DNA of 64,000 nt from an uncultured Mollicutes bacterium (GTDB lineage: Bacteria > Bacillota_I > Bacilli_A > RFN20 > CAG-826), in NCBI GenBank assembly GCA_900540365.1, contig UQFN01000006.1, positions 39,009 to 103,008 of the forward strand, given 5' to 3'. This document shows, piece by piece, positions 19,249 to 27,664 of the stretch. Both the position numbers and the translations under genes were made by a program. The number at the start of each line of letters is the position of its first letter. The first letter of the stretch is position 1. The notes below the pieces were generated by a model. The model saw only the letters and a program-made list of their open reading frames with translations, had not been told where the DNA came from and ran no database searches.

Positions 19249-19297
19249 TATAATAAATATCGTAAATCACGGGACTATTTATATAGCCTGTAGGAGG
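19249..19297 (+). promoter_or_regulatory. Promoter and 5' hairpin ahead of coaX
   Basis: TATAAT at 19249-19254 is followed by a hairpin at 19269-19291: ACGGG pairs with CCTGT, then a bulged A, then CTAT pairs with ATAG around TTAT. The hairpin abuts the ribosome site AGGAGG (19292-19297). Such a stem could modulate translation, but it is too small to be a known pantothenate or CoA riboswitch. Confidence 0.45.
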
Positions 19298-19301
19298 AAA
19301 T

Positions 19302-20063
19302 ATGGTTTTAACTGTTGATTGTGGCAACACAATGATTAAGTTTGGACTGTTTGAAGAAGACATTTTGAAAATGACCTTTTCTATCACAACAGATCGAAAC
19401 AAAAGTAGTGATGAGTATGGAATTATATTAAAAACATTGGCATCACCGGATCTTTTTCATGTTAAAGGAGCAATTGTTAGTAGTGTTGTTCCTTCATTAA
19501 CAGACGTTTTAGTAATGGCAATTGAGAAAGCATATCACATAACATCTTTAGTTGTTGATAAAAATTTAAAAACTAAAATGCCAATAAAAATCGATAATCC
19601 TAGCGAATTAGGATCTGATATGCTATGTGGAGCAATTGGAGCTACAAGGATGTTTTCTGCTCCGGTAGTTATTGCAGATTTGGGAACAGCAACAAAACTT
19701 TATGTTGTTGATAAAAATGGTTGTTTTGCTGGATGTGTGATTACTTCTGGGATTAGATCTACCCTAAAAGGATTATTAAATTCAACTTCTTTATTACTTG
19801 AAGTACCAATTCAATTTCCGAAAAAAGTAATTGGAAAAAATACAAAAGATAGTATTCAATCTGGTATTTTAAATTCGCAAAAGTATTTAATTGAAGATTT
19901 TGCGAAAAACTTTGAAATTGAACTTGGTTATCCACTAAAAAAAATAATTACAGGTGGATTTAGCAAAGTTTTACATCCAAAATTAGAAGATTATACATTA
20001 GTTACTAATTTGATTTTACATGGTTTAAATGAGATTTATAAGGTGAATAGTTATGAAAAATAA
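19302..20063 (+). CDS. coaX: Type III pantothenate kinase
   Basis: Phosphorylates pantothenate, the first step of CoA synthesis. 253 aa, normal length. ASKHA fold: phosphate-1 loop DCGNTMIKFG at residues 6-15, GSDMLCGAIGA near 106-116, and the ADLGTATKLYVV phosphate-2 strand. ATG 19302 has a perfect AGGAGG. The end overlaps the ECF S component by 11 bases, which makes a pantothenate uptake-and-trapping pair likely. The last CoA step, CoaE, is fused to MutM elsewhere in this window. The family is secure. Confidence 0.93.
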   Translation: MVLTVDCGNTMIKFGLFEEDILKMTFSITTDRNKSSDEYGIILKTLASPDLFHVKGAIVSSVVPSLTDVLVMAIEKAYHITSLVVDKNLKTKMPIKIDNPSELGSDMLCGAIGATRMFSAPVVIADLGTATKLYVVDKNGCFAGCVITSGIRSTLKGLLNSTSLLLEVPIQFPKKVIGKNTKDSIQSGILNSQKYLIEDFAKNFEIELGYPLKKIITGGFSKVLHPKLEDYTLVTNLILHGLNEIYKVNSYEK

Positions 20064-20700
20064 GATGATTAAAAGCATGGTTTATGATGCAATGTTTCTT
20101 GCAATATTTGTAATTTTTACATATGTTCCTTACTTAGGATTATACACAATTGGTCCAGTAAGTTTCACCATATTACATATTTTTGTTATTTTGGGTGCCT
20201 CTTTATTTGGCTGGAAAAGAGGACTTCTGTATGGATTTTTTATGGGAATTTTAACTTTGTTTAAGGCAATTAGTTATCCTGGAACATTCGATTATTTTTT
20301 CATTAATCCATTTATTTCAGTAGTTCCAAGAATGTTGTTTGGTTTATGTTCTGGATTAATCTTTGATTTCTTAAAGAAAATTTTAGATCAAAAACAATTC
20401 ACATACGCCTTAATACCAGCTTCAATTGTATGTGCTTTCTTACATACATTTTTTGTAGTCTTATTTTGGTATATTTTTGGGGTTTTAGATATTTTTAAAA
20501 TTACTGCAGCTTTAGGATTAGGTGAATTAGTTAAGGATTTTACATTCCAATCCTTTGTTTTAACTTTCTTAGTTTGGGGATCGATTGTCGAAATTTGTGC
20601 AGCTGGAATTATAAATCCAATTTTATATAGTGTTATTTATAAAGTTTTCCATGTTGGTGGAGTGAAGAAAATTGAAAATCCTGTTGTAATGAATGAGTAA
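20053..20700 (+). CDS. ECF transporter S component, probably pantothenate-specific
   Basis: 215 aa integral membrane protein with about six hydrophobic segments, an N-terminal region with Lys-Ser-Met-Val-Tyr-Asp-Ala-Met (helix 1 of S components) and a GPVSFTILHIFVILGASLFG block typical of the PF12822 fold. S components capture a vitamin and dock on a shared EcfAA'T energiser, which is not in this window. Its overlap with coaX (ATG inside the coaX end, preceded by AAGGTGA) argues that the substrate is pantothenate (PanT type). The family assignment is firm; the substrate is inferred only from the neighbour. Confidence 0.82.
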   Translation: MKNKMIKSMVYDAMFLAIFVIFTYVPYLGLYTIGPVSFTILHIFVILGASLFGWKRGLLYGFFMGILTLFKAISYPGTFDYFFINPFISVVPRMLFGLCSGLIFDFLKKILDQKQFTYALIPASIVCAFLHTFFVVLFWYIFGVLDIFKITAALGLGELVKDFTFQSFVLTFLVWGSIVEICAAGIINPILYSVIYKVFHVGGVKKIENPVVMNE

Positions 20701-20717
20701 TTTTTTAACATATTTGA

Positions 20718-20723
20718 TATAAT
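20718..20723 (+). promoter_or_regulatory. Extended -10 promoter of the pepV operon
   Basis: TTGATATAAT: extended TG plus TATAAT at 20718-20723. RNA would start near 20730, ahead of the TTGAGGT ribosome site (20731-20737) and ATG 20746. Confidence 0.55.
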
Positions 20724-20745
20724 AAATAACTTGAGGTAGTTATTT

Positions 20746-22107
20746 ATGAATTTTAAAGAATTAGTCAAAGATTATACAAACGAATCGTTAAAAACTTTAC
20801 AACAATTAATTCAAATTGATAGTGTTTATGATGTTAAAACTATAAATGAAAAAATGCCTTATGGTGAAGGTGTTTTTAAAGCACATCAATTTATGAAAGA
20901 ACTTGCTATTAAAGATGGATTTCAAGTTGATGAATGTGATAATAGATGTTTAGAAATAAGTTGTGGTGAAGGAGATACTTTAGTTGGAGTATTTGCTCAT
21001 TTAGATGTAGTTCCTATTAGTGGTGAATGGAAATACCCACCTTTTAGTGCAACTATTGAAGATAATAAAATGTATGGTCGAGGAACTAGTGATGATAAAG
21101 GTCCTGGAGTTAGTGCATACTATGCTTTAAAAGCTTTAAAAGATAATAATTTAATTAAAAATTATCGAGTCAAATTAGTTTTTGGTTGTGATGAAGAAAG
21201 AGGTTCTAGTTGTTTAGAATATTATTTTAATCACTTAAAAAAAGAACAACCTACATATGGATTTACTCCTGATGGCGATTTTCCTTTAATTTATGGTGAA
21301 AAAGGTATTGCTAACTATATGATGAAAGGAAAAATTTATCTTGGTCCAGTTAAAGAAATTAAAGCCGGAGTAGTAATTAATAGCGTTATAGATCAAGCAA
21401 TTGTTACAGTTACTGATAAAGAAAAATTATTAAACTATTTAAAAAACAACCCTGAAATTAACTATGAAATTATAAATGAAAATAATAATGAAATGACTAT
21501 AAACTTTATTGGGAAGAGTGCTCATGGTTCATTACCTGAACTTGGAATTAATAGTGGAATTATTGCTTTGAAAGTTCTTGGCGAAGTTTATGATCTTGGT
21601 TTTTTAAAACGTATTGCTAAAGATTACGAAGATGTTAATGGAAAGAATTTAAATCAATATTATGTTAGTAAGAATTTAGGTAAAACTACATACAATGTTG
21701 GTTTAATTTCATATTTAAATCAAGAATTTGAAATGAAAGTCAATTTTAGATATCCAGAAAATGTTGATGCTAAAAAAGTAGTTTCTTCTTTACAAGAAGA
21801 TGCTGAATTGCCTTTAACACTTTTAAGCGAATCAAAACCTTTATTTTATGATCCTTTAAAAACTCCTTTTATTAAAAAACTTGCTGAAGTTTATGTTTTA
21901 GAAACAAACGATGAAGTTAATAAACCAATGACTATTGGTGGAGGAACTTATGCTAAAGAGGCTAAAAATACTGTTGCTTTTGGAAGTCATTTCCCAGGGA
22001 AAGAAGATCATATTCATGAAGCAAATGAAAAAATTGATTTAGAAGATTTTTATAATAGTATGTCTTTATATGCTCATGCAATTTATGCTTTAGGAAACTT
22101 AAAATGA
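20746..22107 (+). CDS. pepV: M20 dipeptidase PepV
   Basis: Zinc dipeptidase of peptide catabolism, 453 aa. Metal and catalytic motifs in order: FAHLDVVP (His of metal site), RGTSDDKGP (bridging Asp), GCDEERGSSC (catalytic Glu pair), FTPDGDFPLIYGEKG, and the C-terminal HIHEANEKI with a metal His. The long lid domain between is as in Lactobacillus PepV. Cytosolic. The TGA overlaps the trmB ATG (ATGA), starting a five-gene run. Confidence 0.93.
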   Translation: MNFKELVKDYTNESLKTLQQLIQIDSVYDVKTINEKMPYGEGVFKAHQFMKELAIKDGFQVDECDNRCLEISCGEGDTLVGVFAHLDVVPISGEWKYPPFSATIEDNKMYGRGTSDDKGPGVSAYYALKALKDNNLIKNYRVKLVFGCDEERGSSCLEYYFNHLKKEQPTYGFTPDGDFPLIYGEKGIANYMMKGKIYLGPVKEIKAGVVINSVIDQAIVTVTDKEKLLNYLKNNPEINYEIINENNNEMTINFIGKSAHGSLPELGINSGIIALKVLGEVYDLGFLKRIAKDYEDVNGKNLNQYYVSKNLGKTTYNVGLISYLNQEFEMKVNFRYPENVDAKKVVSSLQEDAELPLTLLSESKPLFYDPLKTPFIKKLAEVYVLETNDEVNKPMTIGGGTYAKEAKNTVAFGSHFPGKEDHIHEANEKIDLEDFYNSMSLYAHAIYALGNLK

Positions 22108-22760
22108 GAGTAAAATATAATCAAAAATCAGTAGATTATTTAAGTGAAAATTTGAAAAATCAGTTAAGATTAGAAGACTTTTCTTTTAAAAATGATAGTT
22201 TTTTTACTTCAAATAAACCTTTATATTTAGAAATTGGACCTGGAAAAGGAAAGTTCATTATTGATTTAGCAAGTAAGAATTTAGATAAAAATTTTATTGT
22301 TGTAGAAATTAATAAAACAATTGCTGGATATTGTTTAAAAGCGATTGATAATTCTAAATTAGAAAATGTTAAATTGATAGCTAATGATTTTTATAAATTA
22401 GTTGATTTATTTGATCAAGAAATTTTTGATGGCATCTTTTTAAATTTTAGTGATCCATGGCCAAAAAAACGACACGAGAAAAGAAGATTAACTAGCGATA
22501 ATTTTTTTAAAGCCTATTTTAAAATCTTAAAAATGAATCACTGTATTTATTTTAAAACAGATAATTATAAATTTTATGAATATTCTTATGATCAAGCACT
22601 GAAATTTCGTTATAAAATAGATTATAATAATATCGATTATAAGGAAGATGATTTATTTGATAGTTTAACTGAATATGAACTTAAATATATAAATAAAGGG
22701 ATTAAAATAAATCGAATGATATTAAGAAAAGTAGAGGATACATTAAATGAAATTAACTAA
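22104..22760 (+). CDS. trmB: tRNA (guanine-N7-)-methyltransferase
   Basis: SAM-dependent enzyme that makes m7G46 in tRNA variable loops. 218 aa. SAM loop LEIGPGKGKFIIDLA at about residues 46-60, and the diagnostic catalytic motif FSDPWPKKRHEKRR near 118-131. The start overlaps the pepV stop and the end overlaps the next gene by 14 bases. Confidence 0.95.
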   Translation: MRVKYNQKSVDYLSENLKNQLRLEDFSFKNDSFFTSNKPLYLEIGPGKGKFIIDLASKNLDKNFIVVEINKTIAGYCLKAIDNSKLENVKLIANDFYKLVDLFDQEIFDGIFLNFSDPWPKKRHEKRRLTSDNFFKAYFKILKMNHCIYFKTDNYKFYEYSYDQALKFRYKIDYNNIDYKEDDLFDSLTEYELKYINKGIKINRMILRKVEDTLNEIN

Positions 22761-23814
22761 TCGTGAAGAAAAATATTTTAAAGACTTAACTCAATTAATT
22801 GCTCCAAGTGGTTGTGAGAACGAAGTCGCTTACTATTTAAATAACGAATATCAAAAACTTGGATATGAAATTGTTAAGGATAATCTTGGTTCAATTTTTG
22901 CTTTAAAAAAATCAAAAAATCCTAATGCTTTTAAATTAATGATTTGTGGGCACATGGATGAAGTTGGATTTTATGTTAAAAATATTTTACCTAATGGAAT
23001 GATCAAACCAGTAGTCGTTGGTGGATTGAATTTTAATTCATTACAAGCACAAAGATTAATTTTAATTAACGAAAAAGGTGAAAAAATATTTGGAGTAATA
23101 GATACAACCCCACCTCATTTATTAAAATCAACTAATAATACATTAACTGAAAGTGATTTATTATTTGATTTTGGATTTTCTTCAAAAGAAGAAGCTTTAA
23201 ATAGTGGAGTTCAAATTGGCTGTCCAGTTGTTTGTGAAGGAAGATTTGAATACACATATAATAAGGAAAATATTATTGCTAAAGCAATTGATGATCGTTA
23301 TGGATTAGTTCTTGGTTTAGAAATATTAAATGAATTAAAAGATGTCGACTTACCATTTGACTTATATGTTGGAGGAACTGTTCAAGAAGAAGTTGGAACA
23401 AGAGGAGCTTTAACTAGTTCATATTTAATAAAACCTGATTTAGCGATAGTTTTAGATTGTTCTCCAGCAAGAGATTCATTAGGAAAAAATGATTTAGGAC
23501 AACTAGGAGAAGGTGTTTTAATTAGATTTTTTGATCGTTCGATGATTGCTTTTAAAAAACTATTAGAATTACAAATCTTAGCATGTAAAAACGCTAATGT
23601 TAAATATCAATATTTTGATAGTCCAGGTGGAACTGATGCAGGAGCAATACATAAAAATTTAGACGGAATTTTAACTTTAACTCATTGTATTTGTGCTCGT
23701 TCAATTCATACCTCTTCAAGTTTAATGCGCATCGATGATTTTATTGCCAGTAAAAAATCATTACTTGAATTATTAAAAATGTTAAATGAAGAAACTTTAA
23801 AAGGATTAAAATAA
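22747..23814 (+). CDS. M42-family metallo-aminopeptidase (glutamyl aminopeptidase type)
   Basis: 355 aa zinc aminopeptidase of the TET type. Metal motifs: CGHMDEVGF (His, Asp), IDDRYGLVLGLE (bridging Asp), VQEEVGTRGA (Glu-Glu), LDCSPARDS (Asp), and the C-terminal HCICARSIHTSSS (His). Cytosolic oligomers of this family trim short peptides, fitting with PepV next door. ATG 22747 lies inside the trmB end with an AGAGGA ribosome site. Close relatives are called PepA or FrvX/YsdC; I do not choose between them. Confidence 0.9.
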   Translation: MKLTNREEKYFKDLTQLIAPSGCENEVAYYLNNEYQKLGYEIVKDNLGSIFALKKSKNPNAFKLMICGHMDEVGFYVKNILPNGMIKPVVVGGLNFNSLQAQRLILINEKGEKIFGVIDTTPPHLLKSTNNTLTESDLLFDFGFSSKEEALNSGVQIGCPVVCEGRFEYTYNKENIIAKAIDDRYGLVLGLEILNELKDVDLPFDLYVGGTVQEEVGTRGALTSSYLIKPDLAIVLDCSPARDSLGKNDLGQLGEGVLIRFFDRSMIAFKKLLELQILACKNANVKYQYFDSPGGTDAGAIHKNLDGILTLTHCICARSIHTSSSLMRIDDFIASKKSLLELLKMLNEETLKGLK

Positions 23815-23818
23815 AATT

Positions 23819-24427
23819 ATGAAATATGGTTTGTATTATAATAAAGAAAAAATTGGCGATGTTTTAATAATTATTTTTAAAAGTAATGAAATACCAAATT
23901 TTATAAAAACAACTGAGAACTGCAAGGTTTTATATAGAAATAATGAGTTAGTTGGTATTAACATTCTTAATATTTCAAAAATTTTAAAAATAAAATCGCA
24001 TGGATTTTTACCTTTAATAAATAAGGAAGTACTTGATGTTATTAATTCTATTTTACTTAATAACGGACTTGAAGCATTACCATATCAAAATGAATCCGGG
24101 TTTGTTGTAGCAAAAATTATTGATATGGAAGAACATCCAGAAAGTGATCATCTTCATATTTGCAAAGTTGATTGTGGTAATAACAATATTTTACAAATTG
24201 TTTGTGGAGCCTATAATGCTAAAGTTGGAATGAAAGTTGTTTGTGCCTTACCTTATGCTTTTATGCCAAATGGTCAACAAATCATTCCATCTAAATTACT
24301 TGGAATTGAAAGTAATGGAATGCTTTGTAGCGGAAGAGAACTAAATTTAAGTGGTTATGACAATGTTCGAGGATTACTTGAACTTGATGAAACATACAAA
24401 ATAGGGAATGATTTTTGGGGTGAATAA
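23819..24427 (+). CDS. ytpR: YtpR-like tRNA-binding domain protein
   Basis: 202 aa with a divergent N-terminal half (about 85 residues) and a C-terminal OB-fold tRNA-binding domain as in the PheT N-terminus: VVAKIIDMEEHPESDHLHICKVDCG, here split in two motifs, then IVCGAYNAKVGMKVVCALP and GIESNGMLCSGRELNL. This is the standard YtpR layout in Bacilli. The RNA target is unknown. The intragenic motif GAGAACTGCAAGG (23915-23927) codes Glu-Asn-Cys-Lys. Only a weak ribosome site; ATG lies 4 bases after the previous stop. Confidence 0.88.
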   Translation: MKYGLYYNKEKIGDVLIIIFKSNEIPNFIKTTENCKVLYRNNELVGINILNISKILKIKSHGFLPLINKEVLDVINSILLNNGLEALPYQNESGFVVAKIIDMEEHPESDHLHICKVDCGNNNILQIVCGAYNAKVGMKVVCALPYAFMPNGQQIIPSKLLGIESNGMLCSGRELNLSGYDNVRGLLELDETYKIGNDFWGE

Positions 24428-24428
24428 T

Positions 24429-25532
24429 ATGGAAGAATTAGAAATTACACTTAAAGAGAAAGGAATTATTTCAAGATTAACAAATAAAACTTTCCAATTT
24501 GATAAAAAACTTGGCGAAGGATTTTATGCAGCAAATTATTTTTTAAAAACACGTAAAGTTGTTGAAAAATATTGTCCTAATCATCAAGTAACAATGCAAT
24601 TTTTTCAAAGAAGAAGCGAAGCGATGCTTTGTGGAGTTGATGAAGCAATTGCTTTAATTCATACTTTTGCTCATAATCCTCAAGATTTATTAATTGAAGC
24701 TTTAAATGATGGAGATATTATTAAAGCTAATGAACCAGTTTTAAAAATCACTGGTAAATACGAAGATTTTGGATTTCTTGAAAGTATGATAGATGGAATT
24801 TTAGCTAGAAGAACAAGTGTTGCTACTAATGTCTATGAAACTTTAAAAGTTGCTAATAATGTGCCAATTTTTTCAATGGCTGATAGACAAGATGATTATT
24901 TAACTCAAGTTGGCGATGGTTATGCAACTTATGTTGCTGGAATAAATAAAGTATCAACCGATGCCCAAGGAAAGTGGTGGGGTGGTAAAGGAATGGGAAC
25001 AATGCCTCATGCCTTAATTCAAATTTGCGGTGGAGATATTATTAAAGCTTGCAAAATATATAAAGAAACTTTCCCTGAACAACAAATAACTGCTTTAATT
25101 GATTATCATAATGATGTTGTAAGAGATTCTTTAAAAGTAGCAAGAGAATTTAAACACGATTTAAAAGCAGTTCGTGTTGATACTTCTAAAGCTTTAATTG
25201 ATCATTATTTTGATGATAAAGATACAAGTGGTTTTGATCCTCATGGAGTTTGCAAAGAACTTATTTTTGCTTTAAGAGAGGCATTAGATAAAGAAGGATT
25301 TGATTACGTACAAATCGTTGTTTCAAGTTCATTTAATAAAGAGAAAATTGCTGAATGGACTAAATTAGGAGTACCAGTTTCCATGTATGGAGTTGGTACA
25401 AGTTTTGTTAACAACACAACTTGTGGTTTTACTGGAGATTTAGTAATGCTTGATGGTAAAAATGAAGCTAAAGAAGGTCGAGAGAATCTTTTAAGTTCAC
25501 GTTTAAGTAAAGTTAATTATCCTATATATTAA
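24429..25532 (+). CDS. pncB: Nicotinate phosphoribosyltransferase
   Basis: Salvages nicotinate to nicotinate mononucleotide for NAD. 367 aa from ATG 24429; an in-frame start 21 bases upstream would lie inside ytpR. It is the short Firmicutes/Mollicutes type. Seen: FQRRSEAMLCGVDEAI, the RRTSVATNVYETL helix, DGYATYVAGINKVSTDAQGKW, IDYHNDVVRD, and a C-terminal VSMYGVGTSFVNN loop where PRPP phosphate binds in this fold. Last gene of the pepV run. Identity is good at family level. Confidence 0.88.
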   Translation: MEELEITLKEKGIISRLTNKTFQFDKKLGEGFYAANYFLKTRKVVEKYCPNHQVTMQFFQRRSEAMLCGVDEAIALIHTFAHNPQDLLIEALNDGDIIKANEPVLKITGKYEDFGFLESMIDGILARRTSVATNVYETLKVANNVPIFSMADRQDDYLTQVGDGYATYVAGINKVSTDAQGKWWGGKGMGTMPHALIQICGGDIIKACKIYKETFPEQQITALIDYHNDVVRDSLKVAREFKHDLKAVRVDTSKALIDHYFDDKDTSGFDPHGVCKELIFALREALDKEGFDYVQIVVSSSFNKEKIAEWTKLGVPVSMYGVGTSFVNNTTCGFTGDLVMLDGKNEAKEGRENLLSSRLSKVNYPIY

Positions 25533-25549
25533 AAATTTGTTTATTACAT

Positions 25550-25577
25550 AGAAAATACTATTTTCTTACTTTATAAT
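25550..25577 (+). promoter_or_regulatory. Promoter with a 17-bp palindrome ahead of the ene-reductase/aconitase X operon
   Basis: TATAAT at 25572-25577 sits just after a perfect palindrome AGAAAATA-C-TATTTTCT (25550-25566) covering the -35 position. The half-site GAAAATA also occurs three times at the promoter of the LacI-family gene at 29612, so this is a good operator candidate for that regulator. Confidence 0.55.
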
Positions 25578-25598
25578 ATTTATAAAGGAAGAAAAAAT

Positions 25599-27653
25599 AT
25601 GGAAAAGAAATATGAATCATTATTTACACCATGGAAAATTAACAATGTCGAAATAAAAAATAGAATTGTTTTATGTCCAATGGGTGGAACATCTCTTTTT
25701 GGCTGGATGGAACCAAATCATTTTGATAAGGTCGCAGCAGATTTCTTTTTAGAGCGTGCTAAAAATAATGTTGGTTTAATTATACCTGGCATTGCTCCAT
25801 TAAGAGACACTTTAGGAGGTAGATGGCTTTATCAAAATAAGGCAATGTTTAAAAAACTTAAAGTTTTTATGGATGAAATTCATAAAACTGGTGCAAAACT
25901 TTTTGTCCAATTAACTGCTGGTTTTGGGAGAAGTTTTGCAATTACTGATTCTTTAACGATTTTAGCTAAAAATAAGGTATTAGCAACTTTAGCTAAGCCA
26001 ATTGTTGATATTGGATACTTATGTGCTTCACCAAGTGAATTGCCTTCAAGATGGGCAGAAGATGTTATGGTTAGACCATTAACTGTTAAAGAAATTAATA
26101 AAATGGTTCAAGCTTTTGCTAAGACTGCTAAACTTTGTAAAGAAGCTGGAGTCGATGGAGTTGAAGTTCACGCTGTTCATGAAGGATATTTACTTGATCA
26201 ATTTACTTTAAAATATACAAATAAAAGAACTGATCAATATGGTGGAAGCTTTGAAAATCGTTATCGTTTCCCTGTGGAAGTCGTTCATGCAATTAAAGAA
26301 GCTTGTGGAAAAGATTATCCTGTTTCTTTAAGATATAGCGTTGTTAGTAAAACTAAAGGTTTCTGTAAAGGTGCTTTACCTGAAGAAAAAGATTATCTTG
26401 AAGTCGGACGTGATTTTGAAGAATCAAAAATTGCTGCTAAATATTTACAAGATGCTGGCTATGATATGTTAAATGCTGATAATGGTACTTATGATGCTTG
26501 GTATTGGGCACATCCACCAGGCTATATGCCAGAAAACTGTAATTTAGATGATGTTGCTGCAATTAAAAAATATGTAACTATTCCTGTAGTTTGTGCTGGA
26601 AGAATGAATTTAGAAGTTGGGGCAAAGGCAGTTGAAGATGGATTAATTGATGGAGTTGGCATTGCTCGTCAATTCTTAACTGATCCTGAATGGATTACTA
26701 AATTACTTGAAGAAAGACTTGATGAAATTAAACCTTGTATATGTTGTCATAACGGATGCTTCTCTTTAGCTCACCATAAAGGACATGCTAATGATCAACC
26801 ATTTAATGATGTTGCTCATATGGCTCGTTGTGCTTTAAATCCACAAACTATGCAAGGACATAAATATGATTTAAAGAAAACTAAACATCCTAAAAATATT
26901 GCAATTATTGGAGCTGGAATTGGTGGAATGGAAACAGCAATTGTAGCTAAGTTAAGAGGACATAATGTTACGATTTATGAACAATCTGATCATTTAGGAG
27001 GAGTTTTTGTTCCTGCTAGTGTCTTTTCATTTAAAGAAAAGGATCGTGAATTATTAAAATGGTATGAAAAACAACTTTCCTTATTAAATATTAAAGTTGT
27101 ATTTAATAAAAAAGTAACTGATTTAAATGAACTTAAGGCTGATAAAATTGTTGTAGCAACAGGAAGCAAAGCTAAACGTCTTCCAATAAAAGGAGCTGAA
27201 CATGCAATTGAGGCAGTAAGCTTTTTAAATAAAGAAAAAGAAGTTAAAGATAAAGTTGTAATTATTGGTGGAGGTTTAACTGGTTGTGAAATTGCTTATG
27301 AATTATCATTACAAGGAAAACATCCAATTATTGTTGAAGCACTTGATGATTTAATGAAAGTAAAAGGATTATGTTTAGCTAATACAAGCTTTTTAAGAGA
27401 TTACTTTGATTATCATAAAGTTCCAGTTTATTTAGAATCAACTGCAAAAGAAATTAAAGAAAACCAAGTTATCATTAATCAAAAAGGTAAAACAGTAGCT
27501 GTTGATTGTGACAATGTAATTGTTTCAATTGGTTATAAATCTAATCCTTTATTTGAAAAACAAAAAAATGTTTATGTAGTTGGTGATGCTTATAAAGTTG
27601 GCAACTTAAGAACAGTTATTTGGAGAGCTTGGGATGTAGCTAAAAAATTATAG
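25599..27653 (+). CDS. Old-yellow-enzyme family NADH:flavin oxidoreductase (enoate/dienoyl-CoA reductase type)
   Basis: 684 aa three-domain flavoenzyme. Residues about 1-370 form an FMN TIM barrel (IKNRIVLCPM, HAVHEGYLLDQFTLKYTN, NKRTDQYGGSFENRYRFP). Next is a 4Fe-4S site with Cys in CICCHNGC and a fourth in ARCALNP, about 12 residues further than usual. Then come FAD and NAD(P) Rossmann domains (IGAGIGGMETAIVA and VIIGGGLTGCEIAYEL). Such enzymes reduce activated C=C bonds (FadH, enoate reductase, BaiCD). It is followed after 11 bases by the aconitase X pair, suggesting a dehydration step feeding this reduction. Ribosome site AAAGGAAG. The substrate is unknown. Confidence 0.88.
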   Translation: MEKKYESLFTPWKINNVEIKNRIVLCPMGGTSLFGWMEPNHFDKVAADFFLERAKNNVGLIIPGIAPLRDTLGGRWLYQNKAMFKKLKVFMDEIHKTGAKLFVQLTAGFGRSFAITDSLTILAKNKVLATLAKPIVDIGYLCASPSELPSRWAEDVMVRPLTVKEINKMVQAFAKTAKLCKEAGVDGVEVHAVHEGYLLDQFTLKYTNKRTDQYGGSFENRYRFPVEVVHAIKEACGKDYPVSLRYSVVSKTKGFCKGALPEEKDYLEVGRDFEESKIAAKYLQDAGYDMLNADNGTYDAWYWAHPPGYMPENCNLDDVAAIKKYVTIPVVCAGRMNLEVGAKAVEDGLIDGVGIARQFLTDPEWITKLLEERLDEIKPCICCHNGCFSLAHHKGHANDQPFNDVAHMARCALNPQTMQGHKYDLKKTKHPKNIAIIGAGIGGMETAIVAKLRGHNVTIYEQSDHLGGVFVPASVFSFKEKDRELLKWYEKQLSLLNIKVVFNKKVTDLNELKADKIVVATGSKAKRLPIKGAEHAIEAVSFLNKEKEVKDKVVIIGGGLTGCEIAYELSLQGKHPIIVEALDDLMKVKGLCLANTSFLRDYFDYHKVPVYLESTAKEIKENQVIINQKGKTVAVDCDNVIVSIGYKSNPLFEKQKNVYVVGDAYKVGNLRTVIWRAWDVAKKL

Positions 27654-27664
27654 GTGGTATTTGT

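Noticed and set aside
20722..20747. 10-bp inverted repeat around the pepV ribosome site, as an RNA switch
   Set aside because: Its left arm overlaps the -10 box (20718-20723) and is therefore not in the transcript.
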